Origin: Sinomicrobium weinanense
GTDB lineage: Bacteria > Bacteroidota > Bacteroidia > Flavobacteriales > Flavobacteriaceae
NCBI RefSeq assembly: GCF_018863395.1
Contig: NZ_JAHKRR010000002.1
Coordinates: 558,001-622,000, forward strand
DNA: 64,000 nucleotides
Reading direction: 5' to 3'
Shown: positions 25,399 through 34,423 of the stretch, piece after piece
Numbering within the stretch: position 1 is the first letter of the stretch
Layout: every line of letters begins with the position of its first letter
Notes under the pieces: model-generated
Told to the model about the DNA's origin: nothing
What the model saw: the letters and a program-made list of their open reading frames with translations, nothing else
Database searches by the model: none
Position numbers and translations under genes: made by a program

Positions 25399-25872
25399 AA
25401 CTAACGGTGTGAAATGATTATTTTCTCGAAACTAAATTATTTAATATGGTCCAAATGTTAAAATTTTTTCGACCAGCGCACCCAACTACATCACGAATAG
25501 CACTATTTTACGGACATAAAGGTGTTGGTTTCACGTTTCAGGTTTTGGCTCCTGATCTAAGCCTAAGGGCAGATTTCAGGCTCGATCCTTAAGCGGAGTC
25601 GAAGGGCAAAAATTTAGAAATTAATACCCCACCGGTAAAAAAAATTAGCTAAACAGCACTAAAAAACTCATCAACTGCATTATTTTGCATATTAGTAAAT
25701 ATCAATATTTTACATGGATAAAAAATTGTTTTAAAATATTTTGTTATTAGTAAAAATACATCTATTTTTTGGCTCTTTTTGAGATGTTTTTATCAATTTT
25801 TCAATCACCTGGGCATAAATCAGGTAGCAGAATGGCGCCGGCTGAATATGGTGTTTTTTAAATCTGGGACAG
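25399..25872. other. divergent gap, NagB-like fusion / LytTR regulator
   Basis: This 474-bp AT-rich region has no gene. It holds a possible -7 box for the fusion gene on the minus strand (25427-25434, TAGTTTCG) and two copies of the CCTGAGC-type element: a degenerate one (25547-25570) and a clearer one, CCTTAAGCGGAGTCGAAGGG (about 25587-25606). A long leader with several poly-A/T runs precedes the LytTR gene. Confidence 0.5.
25547..25606. repeat. two copies of the CCTGAGC/GTCGAAGG dispersed element
   Basis: The copy at 25587-25606 reads CCTTAAGCGGAGTCGAAGGG; an eroded copy at 25547-25570 reads as GGCTCCTGA followed by AAGCCTAAGGGC. They match the family seen at 26649, 34277, 34357 and 48690. 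Confidence 0.5.
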
Positions 25873-26595
25873 ATGAAAATTAAGTGTATCATTATAGATG
25901 ACGAGCCTCTGGCCATAAGTGTACTGCAGTCTCACTCCAGGGAGTTTCAGAATCTTGAGATCATCGCCTGCCACAACAACCCCATAGAAGCCATGGCTAC
26001 ACTGGAAAACCGCGATGTCGACGTCATCTTCCTGGATATCAACATGCCCAAAATGAGCGGACTGGACTTTATCAAGAACATCAACCACGACGCATTCATC
26101 GTCATCACCACCGCATACCGGGAGTATGCTGTGGAAAGTTACGAGCTCGATGTCTTTGACTACCTGGTAAAACCCATCCCTTTTCACCGTTTTGCAAAAA
26201 CTGTTAACAAACTCGCTAAGGACATCTCTATAAAACGTAGTGGGTTCGTAAACATAAAAGCACAGCAGGAACCGCACATGTTCCTAAAGGTAGATAAAAA
26301 AATGGTAAAAATCAACCTCAATGATATCCTTTTTATCGAAAGCCTGAAGGATTATATAAAAGTGGTGACAGCCATAGACGAATATATCGTGCACAAATCC
26401 CTGACCAATATAACCGAAGAGTTACCGGCTTCCCAGTTTATCAGGGTACACCGTTCTTATACTATTGCAATAGACAAGGTAAAGGCTGTTGAAGGCAATA
26501 TTCTGGAAATAAACAATAAAAGAATACCCATAGGGCGAAATTATACTAAACAGGCCAAGGACAGCATTTTTAAAGACAACCAGGACCTTATATGA
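25873..26595 (+). CDS. LytTR-family response regulator
   Basis: A 240-residue protein. The receiver domain (1-120) has the acidic pocket D9-D10, phospho-acceptor Asp55 in FLDINMPKMSG, Thr80 in VITTAY and Lys100 in YLVKPI. The C-terminal LytTR DNA-binding domain (about 140-235) contains DILFIESLKDYIKV and the terminal IPIGRNY. It presumably controls transcription after phosphorylation by a LytS-type histidine kinase. No kinase is adjacent, so the partner is encoded elsewhere. The symporter 164 bp downstream is a candidate target, but that is only positional. Confidence 0.93.
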   Translation: MKIKCIIIDDEPLAISVLQSHSREFQNLEIIACHNNPIEAMATLENRDVDVIFLDINMPKMSGLDFIKNINHDAFIVITTAYREYAVESYELDVFDYLVKPIPFHRFAKTVNKLAKDISIKRSGFVNIKAQQEPHMFLKVDKKMVKINLNDILFIESLKDYIKVVTAIDEYIVHKSLTNITEELPASQFIRVHRSYTIAIDKVKAVEGNILEINNKRIPIGRNYTKQAKDSIFKDNQDLI

Positions 26596-26648
26596 TGTAC
26601 ATATTACATTTTATGAATTACCTTTTTGGGTATACTATCAAAGATTTT

Positions 26649-26745
26649 CGGTTCCCGGGCGGAGCCAAGGAATATGATTTATTAATTATTAATTTCGGTT
26701 CCCGAGCCCTTCGACTTAGCTCAGGGCAGGCTGGACCGAGGGACT
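26649..26745. repeat. CCTGAGC/GTCGAAGG elements between regulator and symporter
   Basis: Two related elements occur: GGTTCCCGGGCGGAGCCAAGG (from about 26650) and a larger inverted form at 26697-26745 containing CCCTTCGACTTAGCTCAGGG and then GGACCGAGGGAC. CCCTTCGAC and GCTCAGGG are the hallmark ends of the family. They lie directly before the symporter start. Confidence 0.55.
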
Positions 26746-26759
26746 AACCACAACATTTC

Positions 26760-28592
26760 ATGAAACTATCATTATTAGATTACTCTATTATTTTCGGTTT
26801 TTTTGCCTTAACCTTAATTGTCGGTATTGTTGTTTCCAAGAGATCCGGAAAGAATACCACAGAATACTTTCTGTCGGGCCGAAGCATGCCCTGGTGGCTC
26901 CTTGGTTTTTCTATGGTTGCCACGACCTTCTCGACAGATACTCCCAACCTGGTCACAGATTTTGTCCGTTCCGATGGTGTGTCCAAAAACTGGGAATGGT
27001 GGGCATTCTTACTCACAGGCCTATCTACGGTATTCATCTACGCTAAATTATGGCGAAAATCCAACGTGCTCACCGATATGGAGTTTTACGAGCTGCGATA
27101 CGGAGGCAAGCCCGCACGTTTTTTACGCGGGTTCCGGTCCCTTTATCTCGGACTCTTTTTTAACATCATTACCCTGGCCGCAGTGAACCTCGCAGCGATA
27201 AAAATAGGAGGCATTATGCTGGGGCTTTCTCCCTTACAAACGGTTCTTATAGGTGGGATCATTACGGTAATATTCAGTGCCATCGGCGGGTTCCGCGGTG
27301 TGGTATATACCGATTTTATCCTTTTCTTTACAGCCATTGTAGGGGCCGTAGGTGCAGCGTACTACCTGGTAAACCTGCCGGAAGTTGGAGGTATCTCAAA
27401 AATGATAACTCATGAAAATGTAGCTGGAAAGCTGTCTATTTTACCCGACTTCTCAGATACGGAAGCCCTGATCTCCATCCTTATCATACCGCTCGCGGTG
27501 CAGTGGTGGAGCTCCTGGTACCCGGGGTCAGAGCCCGGCGGAGGCGGATACATTGCCCAGCGTATGCTGGCTGCAAAAAATGAAAATCACGCCATAGCCT
27601 CTACGTTCTTTTTTAATATTCTGCACTACGGCCTGCGCCCCTGGCCCTGGATATTGGTAGCCCTCGCCTCATTGGTGGTCTTTCCGGATATTGCCAGCAT
27701 ACACGAAGCCTTCCCTAATATAGAGGAAAGCAAACTCGGGCACGACCTGGCCTACTCTGCCATGCTTACCAAATTACCCAGCGGACTCCTCGGCCTCGTA
27801 CTGGCATCGCTAGGAGCGGCCTATATGAGCACCATTTCAACACAGCTCAACTGGGGCTCTTCTTATATTGTCAACGATTTTTACAAACAAACGATACGCA
27901 AGAACGCATCAGAAAAAGAATTGGTAAATATCGGCAGGCTCTCCACCGTATTGCTTATGGTAGCCAGTGCAATAATGGCCCTGCTGCTGACCAATGCTGC
28001 CCAATTATTTGGTATTCTCCTTATGTTCGGTGCGGGAACGGGACTGGTTTACATCCTGCGCTGGTTCTGGTGGCGCATCAACGCGTGGAGCGAAATATCC
28101 GTGATGTTCGCCGCAGCCATCAGCAGCCTTGTACTGACCCTTTCTCCCCTGGGCGATTATCTCTTTGGCTATACAGACACAAGCGGCACAGAGGTGGCTG
28201 GCGTATTCCCCGGATGGGCCAACCTCCCCTCCATTGTCCTGGTCACTACCATCGTATGGCTCGTGGTTACGTTTATGACCAAACCGGAGAAAAAGGAAGT
28301 TCTCTATGATTTCTATAAAAAGACACAACCCGGCGGACCAGGCTGGAAAAGTATTATTGACCAGGCAAGGGCCGAAAATGTGAATATTGTGGACGGCAAA
28401 CAAAAGTGGTCCGTCCCCTCAGGCATACTGGCCATGATACTGGGATGTATCCTTGTCTATTGCTGCATGTTCGCCACAGGAAACTGGATATACGGCAATT
28501 ATCCCCTGGCCATAGGGCTGACCATTGTTATGATTATTTCGGGAATTTTACTGGCCGTGGTCTGGAACCGTATGAAAGACGATATTTTATAA
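26760..28592 (+). CDS. sodium:solute symporter (SSS family)
   Basis: A 610-residue polytopic protein with roughly 13-14 hydrophobic helices. The family-typical opening is LDYSIIFGFFALTLIVGIVV followed by KNTTEYFLSGRSMPWWLLG, and a GWF-like region occurs later (FSTDTPNLVTDFV). SSS proteins couple sodium entry to uptake of sugars, amino acids, vitamins or organic acids. The substrate is not readable here. Amino-sugar genes on the other side of the regulator make a sugar possible, but this is weak. The stop codon is next to a perfect 23-bp hairpin shared with tamB. Confidence 0.92.
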   Translation: MKLSLLDYSIIFGFFALTLIVGIVVSKRSGKNTTEYFLSGRSMPWWLLGFSMVATTFSTDTPNLVTDFVRSDGVSKNWEWWAFLLTGLSTVFIYAKLWRKSNVLTDMEFYELRYGGKPARFLRGFRSLYLGLFFNIITLAAVNLAAIKIGGIMLGLSPLQTVLIGGIITVIFSAIGGFRGVVYTDFILFFTAIVGAVGAAYYLVNLPEVGGISKMITHENVAGKLSILPDFSDTEALISILIIPLAVQWWSSWYPGSEPGGGGYIAQRMLAAKNENHAIASTFFFNILHYGLRPWPWILVALASLVVFPDIASIHEAFPNIEESKLGHDLAYSAMLTKLPSGLLGLVLASLGAAYMSTISTQLNWGSSYIVNDFYKQTIRKNASEKELVNIGRLSTVLLMVASAIMALLLTNAAQLFGILLMFGAGTGLVYILRWFWWRINAWSEISVMFAAAISSLVLTLSPLGDYLFGYTDTSGTEVAGVFPGWANLPSIVLVTTIVWLVVTFMTKPEKKEVLYDFYKKTQPGGPGWKSIIDQARAENVNIVDGKQKWSVPSGILAMILGCILVYCCMFATGNWIYGNYPLAIGLTIVMIISGILLAVVWNRMKDDIL

Positions 28593-28662
28593 AGTTAGAA
28601 GTACGAAGTTAGAGGTACGAAGTTTTTAGCTTTTACTTCTAACTTCGTACTTCTAACTTTTT
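28591..28662. terminator. perfect 23-bp hairpin made of heptads; bidirectional terminator
   Basis: The left arm (28591-28613) and right arm (28638-28660) are perfectly complementary over 23 bases. The sequence is ten heptads in one register: AGTTAGA, AGTACGA, AGTTAGA, GGTACGA, AGTTTTT, AGCTTTT, ACTTCTA, ACTTCGT, ACTTCTA, ACTTTTT. The final T-run follows the + strand stem. It lies between the converging stops of the symporter and tamB and overlaps both. Confidence 0.85.
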
Positions 28663-31600
28663 TTCTGGCCGAAATGTATTAAACCGCCTCCCATGGTATC
28701 TTCTCCTGTGGAGGCTTCTTTTTTGGCTTCTGTTTCGACATCAGGTTTTTCGGTATTTTTCTCCCTGGCCTTAAATATTTTTCTCAGCAGTTCCCGGAAG
28801 GTGTTAAAATCTACCTGGTAAGACAGACCGGCACCCTGGGTATAACCGATACGGTCGGCCAGCCATTGTTGTATTTCGTTTTCCCGGTTGAATATCCTTG
28901 CTCTCAGGGTCCCGTCTTCATTGAGCAGTATCTGTACCTCTACGTCACCGGCCACAGCGGTTTCGGCCACTCCTCCTATCGGCACCCCGATCTTTCCGTT
29001 AATAAGTATCCTTTCGCTGATCTGGGTAGATACCGTAACGCCAAACCTGTCCTGGGTCTCAAAATCCAGGTTGGGGTCTCTTGTGCCCAGTTCATAGGAA
29101 AGGCCTACATCGAACTTGCCGTCCCCGGAGTTGAGAATATCATTGAGCATACTGAAACCGGATTCGATAAAGTTCCCGGCCACTCCACCCCTGGTTATAT
29201 TGATCTCATTATTGATAAACGCTCCCTGGGACAGCAGGGAGAGGGCCTGTAATTCCCTTTTGCTCTTATCATCCAGCTTGTACTGCAACTCGGAGTTGAT
29301 CACAGCATTGGTCCCGGGAAACTGTATATCAAAGTCAATATCCGGTTTCAGGAGTTCGCCGTTAAGTTTTATGATCAGGTCGGTCGCTATCTTGCGGGTC
29401 ACTGAATTATTGTCCAGCAATACGGCCGGGTTGGCGTTGAGGCTGTACACGGCTTCCAGGTCAACATTGGCCCTGTCGGGGTCACCGTTCCAACTCATAA
29501 AGCCCCCGGGTTTTACTTTGAATTTCTTTTCTATGATACCGCCGTATTTAAAATTGTAGTCCCCGCTATACGTGGTAAAGTCTCCCCACATCCGGAATTT
29601 TCCGTTGGTGTTGATCTCCATCAGGATGTTTCCTGCCCCCCTGCCCTTCAGCGAACTTCCGAGTTCCTTGTCGATCACGATCTCCACTTCGGCATCGGGG
29701 TTGATGTCCAGGTCAAATTCGAGTTCCAGTCCCTTGTAATCCGCCAGGCCCCTCTCATGGGCATCAAAAGAGGCCTCTGCATTCTTGTCTATAAAATTGA
29801 TAAAAGACGTATCGCCCACCGTTACTTCATTGTCCAGGGGGATCTTCAGTGAGGTCCCTTTTCCCGTAGTGGCGAACATTTTAATGGTCAGTTCATCCGT
29901 AAGCCCGTAGATCTGTGCCTCTCCATTGATAAAGCCGGTACCGTAGAAGAGTTCTTCCTCGGTTTCGGGGGTGTTCAGGGCCAGAAAACGTTTTCCCTGT
30001 GTGTCCAGGGACATATCGAGATACCAATCTGAAAATCCGGTATGGGTTATTGTGCCGTTAAAGAGGGCCCGGGTCTTGTATTCCGTATCGGTAAGTGTTA
30101 CATCTTTAAATTGAAATGTCTGCCCGAAAAGGTCTACCGTGGTTTCGGGGTTGAAATCCAGGTTTACATTAAGGTAGGGTATCCGTAGCCCGGCATCCTG
30201 CAGTGTAAGCTGCCCGTTAAGGTCCGGTTTGGCAAAGGTTCCGGTAAGTCTCGCCTCTCCGGATATCAGTCCCCGGATGTCGGATATCACGTCTTCACCG
30301 AGGAGACTAAAAGCGGCCATATTCAGCTCGTTCAGGGACATTCTCAAATCCAGGGAAGAAGCATCGTTCTCAAAGGCCACGTTCCCCACTATGTCCAGTA
30401 CTTTTTTACTGTCTTTTTCTATAACAGCGTCGATCCCGTAGCTGGAAAAGTCCTGGCTCCCTACGATCCCCATGTCAAAATTACCGAGATTGGTCTCGTT
30501 GACGGTAAAATCATCTATACGCAGATTGGACGAGGGATAATAATTTTTCCTCCGCTGAAGCACATAAAATTCTCCGTTGATCACTCCTTTCAGGTCGAGG
30601 TTTTCGACACTCGGGGTCACCTTGTCCAGAGAAACATTCTTAAACTGGACCGAAAGGTCTTTATAAGTGGAGTCTATCAGCTTACCCTGAAGATTGATCT
30701 GTTCATCTTCGTAGTTCATCACTACTTCCTCTATGCTGATAGTGTCCAGGGTCTTGTTGAACACCACCCGGTTCTGGTGGTTGTTGTCCTTGTTCAACAG
30801 CCATTTATTTCCCTTGAAGCCCACTTCAGATCGCTTGAGGCCTACGACCGATTTGTTGTCCGGCGTTATGGTATGATAAAAATTCAGGTTGTATGCATCC
30901 TTAAAACCGTCCCCTCCCTTAAACTCTGTCCGGAAAAAGAGCGTGTCCTTGATCGTGGTATTGATAAGGTTAAAACCGGAAATATCATAGAATCCCGTAT
31001 TTATTTCCCCGATTTCCACATAAGTATTGAACAGGGGGTTTTTATTGTCGATCTGAAGATCTATTCCTTTCAGGGCATTACCGAACGCGTCGATATCGGG
31101 CGACCGGAAATTGAACTTAAAGTCCCCCTCATCCGCAACCATCTCTCCTTTAACATATGTATTCTTACCTATCTTGACCTGGGGAAAGAATACTTCAATG
31201 ATCTTGCTGTTGATAAAAAAATTGAATTCCACATACTGATCGGGCTGTATTTCGTACGGATTGTAGTTGGCGTAGATGCTCCCCACAGAATTCTGCACTA
31301 TTTTACCCAGTTCGCGAAAGGAAAAATTACCTTTCATAAACCCGTTGATGATCTCCGGAGAATCGACTGTGATCACCCTTTCTGTAGTGTCTATGACCGA
31401 TATGATCTTAAAGTCCTCGAAATAATAGTTATCGTTCTGGTTCTTGTAGCTGGTCCGGGCAAAGCTGACCTCCCCTTTAAGGTTATCTACATCATTCCCT
31501 GTGATATTCATATTAATATCACCGGAAAAAACAGAAATACTGTCCCTCGACACAAAATGAAGTGCATGAAGGTCGGCATGAGTAATGGATGCACGAAAAT

Positions 31601-33110
31601 CGAACTGATTCTCTTCACGGGCAAAGTCGGCCAGGCCGTCGAAGCTCATCGTAAAATTCTCGTCGTTGGAAACCAGGGAGCCGTCGAACAATTGGTCTTT
31701 GACAATACCGGAAACGGTCACATCTTTATAATTGTATCCATTATATACTATGTTGTCTACTGTCCCTCTTATTTCGGTATTGAGCGTTTCTTCGGTGAAA
31801 CCCTTACCGTCCACATCCAGGCGCAGGGAGGTTTTTCCGAAATTGTCGTCTTCGATAAACTGCCCCAGGTCAAACTCTGTCGTAGTGATAGTCCCGACAT
31901 AGGAAGCATTGTCTATGTCATTGATTTCCGTGAGTTCCAGGTTGGACACACTGCTTCCCAGATCGGTTTCGAGCTCCAGGTCGGTCCTGATCGCAGTCTC
32001 AGTGAGCACCGCCTTTCCGCGTGCACGAAGCTGCCCAAGCCTGGCCAGGGACGACGGGAGCGAATTTCCGAGGATATTGGGCAACAACCCTCTCAACTGA
32101 TGGTAGTTGGAGGAGAGATACCCGATATTGGCATCCATTTTAAAGGGTATATTCGAAGAGAACAAGCCCTTAAAATTAAAATTACCGCTTATACTGGTAT
32201 TTTCGGTAGTTACCCTCAGGTTACCGGCATTCAGGTTGTTGAGCACACCGTCCACTTTCGAAGTGAACGTCACCCGTTTACCCCTTCCAAATTCATTATA
32301 AAAAGTGTTTATTTCATCAAAGGCAATAGTGGCGTCTTCAAACATACCCTGCACTTTTACCTTGTTCAGAAAATCTGAAAAGTCTTCCCGGTTATAAAAA
32401 AAGGACAGGTTGCCCTGTATATTCGATTCAGAGGTTTCAATAGAAAGATCGTCGAAATGCATGGCTTCCAGGCCATATGAAAAGTCTGTTTCCAGCTTTT
32501 CTACCTCAATGCCCCTTTCAGCGACAAAACCGAGTTGTCTTATTGCCGCAGTCACTTCGGGGCCTTCTATCTTAAAGTCATGCAGGCTTGCTTTTATCTG
32601 TTGGAAATCTAGAATTTCGGGAGTTTCTGTATTTTCGTCTATCAGTTTAAACCGGGCATCTTCCAGGTCGATCCGGGAAGTGGTGAGCAAAAAGGGTTCC
32701 GAGCTGGAAGTGGTGTCCGGGCTTTCGAGCTTTTCGACAAACACGTCGAGATTGGTATCTTCCTCGTCTTTGTATGTCTTTAAATTAAAAAGTACTCCTT
32801 CCAGGTCTATATCTCCGAAATTCAGTTTTCCGTCTACCATGCTCTTTACATTGCGAACGCTGAGCAGGGAGGTATTGAGCCGCTTTACGGAGATCAGGGT
32901 ATCTCTGTGATGGTCCGCTATATAGATGCCGCGAAGGCTTACACTGCCAAAAAACGATATATACACCCTCTTAACCTGGATATTGGTACCGAAATCCTCG
33001 TTAAGGGCACGGGTTACACGATTGGCAATATTCGTCTGTACCGGGGGCAATGCCAGAAAAATGCTGACCATGACCAGTAACAAAACCAGGATCAAAAAGG
33101 TCCTGACCAC
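28653..33110 (-). CDS. tamB: TamB/DUF490 translocation and assembly module protein
   Basis: A 1485-residue envelope-spanning protein. The start is the GTG at 33110 (no ATG lies between it and an upstream in-frame stop), giving signal anchor MVRTFLILVLLLVMVSIFLALPPVQTNIANRV when read onward. The body is a long repetitive beta-helix, and the C-terminal 400 residues form the DUF490 domain (for example KGRGAGNILMEINTNG, then SGDYNFKYGG). TamB-like AsmA-superfamily proteins link the inner membrane to TamA/BamA-type barrels and are thought to move lipids or assist barrel insertion. It is divergent from tsaD, 138 bp apart. Confidence 0.9.
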   Translation of the reverse strand: MVRTFLILVLLLVMVSIFLALPPVQTNIANRVTRALNEDFGTNIQVKRVYISFFGSVSLRGIYIADHHRDTLISVKRLNTSLLSVRNVKSMVDGKLNFGDIDLEGVLFNLKTYKDEEDTNLDVFVEKLESPDTTSSSEPFLLTTSRIDLEDARFKLIDENTETPEILDFQQIKASLHDFKIEGPEVTAAIRQLGFVAERGIEVEKLETDFSYGLEAMHFDDLSIETSESNIQGNLSFFYNREDFSDFLNKVKVQGMFEDATIAFDEINTFYNEFGRGKRVTFTSKVDGVLNNLNAGNLRVTTENTSISGNFNFKGLFSSNIPFKMDANIGYLSSNYHQLRGLLPNILGNSLPSSLARLGQLRARGKAVLTETAIRTDLELETDLGSSVSNLELTEINDIDNASYVGTITTTEFDLGQFIEDDNFGKTSLRLDVDGKGFTEETLNTEIRGTVDNIVYNGYNYKDVTVSGIVKDQLFDGSLVSNDENFTMSFDGLADFAREENQFDFRASITHADLHALHFVSRDSISVFSGDINMNITGNDVDNLKGEVSFARTSYKNQNDNYYFEDFKIISVIDTTERVITVDSPEIINGFMKGNFSFRELGKIVQNSVGSIYANYNPYEIQPDQYVEFNFFINSKIIEVFFPQVKIGKNTYVKGEMVADEGDFKFNFRSPDIDAFGNALKGIDLQIDNKNPLFNTYVEIGEINTGFYDISGFNLINTTIKDTLFFRTEFKGGDGFKDAYNLNFYHTITPDNKSVVGLKRSEVGFKGNKWLLNKDNNHQNRVVFNKTLDTISIEEVVMNYEDEQINLQGKLIDSTYKDLSVQFKNVSLDKVTPSVENLDLKGVINGEFYVLQRRKNYYPSSNLRIDDFTVNETNLGNFDMGIVGSQDFSSYGIDAVIEKDSKKVLDIVGNVAFENDASSLDLRMSLNELNMAAFSLLGEDVISDIRGLISGEARLTGTFAKPDLNGQLTLQDAGLRIPYLNVNLDFNPETTVDLFGQTFQFKDVTLTDTEYKTRALFNGTITHTGFSDWYLDMSLDTQGKRFLALNTPETEEELFYGTGFINGEAQIYGLTDELTIKMFATTGKGTSLKIPLDNEVTVGDTSFINFIDKNAEASFDAHERGLADYKGLELEFDLDINPDAEVEIVIDKELGSSLKGRGAGNILMEINTNGKFRMWGDFTTYSGDYNFKYGGIIEKKFKVKPGGFMSWNGDPDRANVDLEAVYSLNANPAVLLDNNSVTRKIATDLIIKLNGELLKPDIDFDIQFPGTNAVINSELQYKLDDKSKRELQALSLLSQGAFINNEINITRGGVAGNFIESGFSMLNDILNSGDGKFDVGLSYELGTRDPNLDFETQDRFGVTVSTQISERILINGKIGVPIGGVAETAVAGDVEVQILLNEDGTLRARIFNRENEIQQWLADRIGYTQGAGLSYQVDFNTFRELLRKIFKAREKNTEKPDVETEAKKEASTGEDTMGGGLIHFGQKKS

Positions 33111-33210
33111 TATTTTCCTGAGTTTTCTGATACGCCCTTTTTGGATTTACAGGTTATAACTTATCGGTTTGTAATCGGGTTGGTCGGTGGAAACAACAAA
33201 ACAAATTGCC

Positions 33211-33218
33211 TACCTTTG
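33211..33218 (+). promoter_or_regulatory. tsaD -7 promoter element
   Basis: TACCTTTG followed by CG is an excellent TAnnTTTG match, 31 bases before the chosen tsaD ATG. It also argues against the upstream in-frame start at 33141. Confidence 0.65.
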
Positions 33219-33248
33219 CGGAGAACAATTTTTATTCCAAAAGTGTTG

Positions 33249-34271
33249 ATGAAGGAGCAAAAAACATACACCCTCGCCATAGAATCTTCCTGTGATGACA
33301 CTTCGGCCGCTGTTCTCCTTAACGGGAAAGTCCTGAGCAATGTTGTGGCTACCCAGAAAATCCACGAGGAATACGGCGGTGTTGTTCCGGAACTGGCTTC
33401 CAGGGCACACCAGCAAAATATCGTTCCGGTGGTACACATGGCCCTGGACAAAGCAAATATCGGTAAAAAAGAGTTATCTGCCATAGCTTTTACCAGTGGC
33501 CCCGGATTATTGGGGTCTCTGCTCGTAGGAACTTCTTTTGCCAAGTCGCTTGCACTGGGGCTGAACATTCCCCTGATCGAGGTCAATCATATGCAGGCAC
33601 ATATCCTGGCCCACTTTATCGAGGAAGAGGGCTATGACAAACCTTCGTTCCCGTTCCTGGCCATGACCATAAGCGGTGGCCATACCCAGATCATCCGGGT
33701 TGACCATTATTTTGACATGAGCGTTATAGGTGAGACTATCGACGATGCCGTGGGCGAGGCTTTTGACAAAAGCGCCAAGATACTGGGACTGCCCTACCCC
33801 GGCGGACCACTTATCGATAAATACGCCCGGGAAGGAGACCCCAAAGCCTTTAAATTCCCGAAACCCAGGGTAGACGGCCTGGATTTCAGCTTCAGCGGGC
33901 TCAAAACCTCCATTCTCTACTTTATACAAAAACACGCAGCCGAAAACCCGGAGTTTATCAAAGAAAACCTGAAAGACATCTGCGCTTCCATCCAATACAC
34001 CATTGTCAATATCCTGATGGACAAGCTCCGTAAAGCCGTCAAGGAGACCGGAATAAAACAAATTGCCATAGGCGGCGGGGTCTCTGCCAATTCGGGGATA
34101 CGCGAAGCCCTGAAAGCAGCCGAAAAAAAATATGGCTGGAAGACCTTTATCCCCAAATTTGAATATACGACCGACAATGCCGCCATGATAGGCATTACGG
34201 GTTACCTTAAGTACCTGGAAAAAGACTTTTCTGCCCATTCGGTTACGGCCAAGGCGAGGTTTAAGGTTTAA
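33249..34271 (+). CDS. tsaD: tRNA N6-adenosine threonylcarbamoyltransferase TsaD
   Basis: 340 residues from ATG 33249, chosen because the promoter lies inside the longer frame from 33141 and the family begins here (TYTLAIESSCDDTSAAVL). The metal-binding His114-x3-His118 (NHMQAH), FTSGPGLLGSL and the late TTDNAAMIG Asp are present. With TsaB, TsaC and TsaE it attaches threonylcarbamoyl to A37 of ANN-decoding tRNAs; it is normally essential. The last codons and stop (AGG TTT AAG GTT TAA) are themselves the first units of a heptad array, so the C-terminal RFKV may be array-derived. Confidence 0.96.
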   Translation: MKEQKTYTLAIESSCDDTSAAVLLNGKVLSNVVATQKIHEEYGGVVPELASRAHQQNIVPVVHMALDKANIGKKELSAIAFTSGPGLLGSLLVGTSFAKSLALGLNIPLIEVNHMQAHILAHFIEEEGYDKPSFPFLAMTISGGHTQIIRVDHYFDMSVIGETIDDAVGEAFDKSAKILGLPYPGGPLIDKYAREGDPKAFKFPKPRVDGLDFSFSGLKTSILYFIQKHAAENPEFIKENLKDICASIQYTIVNILMDKLRKAVKETGIKQIAIGGGVSANSGIREALKAAEKKYGWKTFIPKFEYTTDNAAMIGITGYLKYLEKDFSAHSVTAKARFKV

Positions 34272-34379
34272 GGTTTGGTCCCTGAGCAAAGCCGAAGGGA
34301 AGGTTCAAGGTTCAAGGTTCAAGGTTCAAGGTTCAAGGTTCAAGGTTCAAGGTTTTGGTCCCTGAGAAAGCCGAAGGGA
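34257..34379. repeat. composite repeat: AGGTTTA heptads, CCTGAGC element, AAGGTTC x7, CCTGAGC element
   Basis: AGGTTTA, AGGTTTA, AGGTTTG (34257-34277) spans the tsaD stop. Then comes GGTCCCTGAGCAAAGCCGAA (from 34277), seven exact AAGGTTC units (34300-34348), and a second near-identical element, GGTCCCTGAGAAAGCCGAAG (from 34357). Two different repeat classes are nested here. Confidence 0.85.
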
Positions 34380-34423
34380 AGGTTTAACAAAATTATCTGG
34401 ATTCACAATATGATATCTGTTCT

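Noticed and set aside
30777-32378. 533-codon open frame on the + strand opposite tamB
   Set aside because: It is the antisense of a well-supported beta-helix coding sequence, with no recognisable domain or start context.
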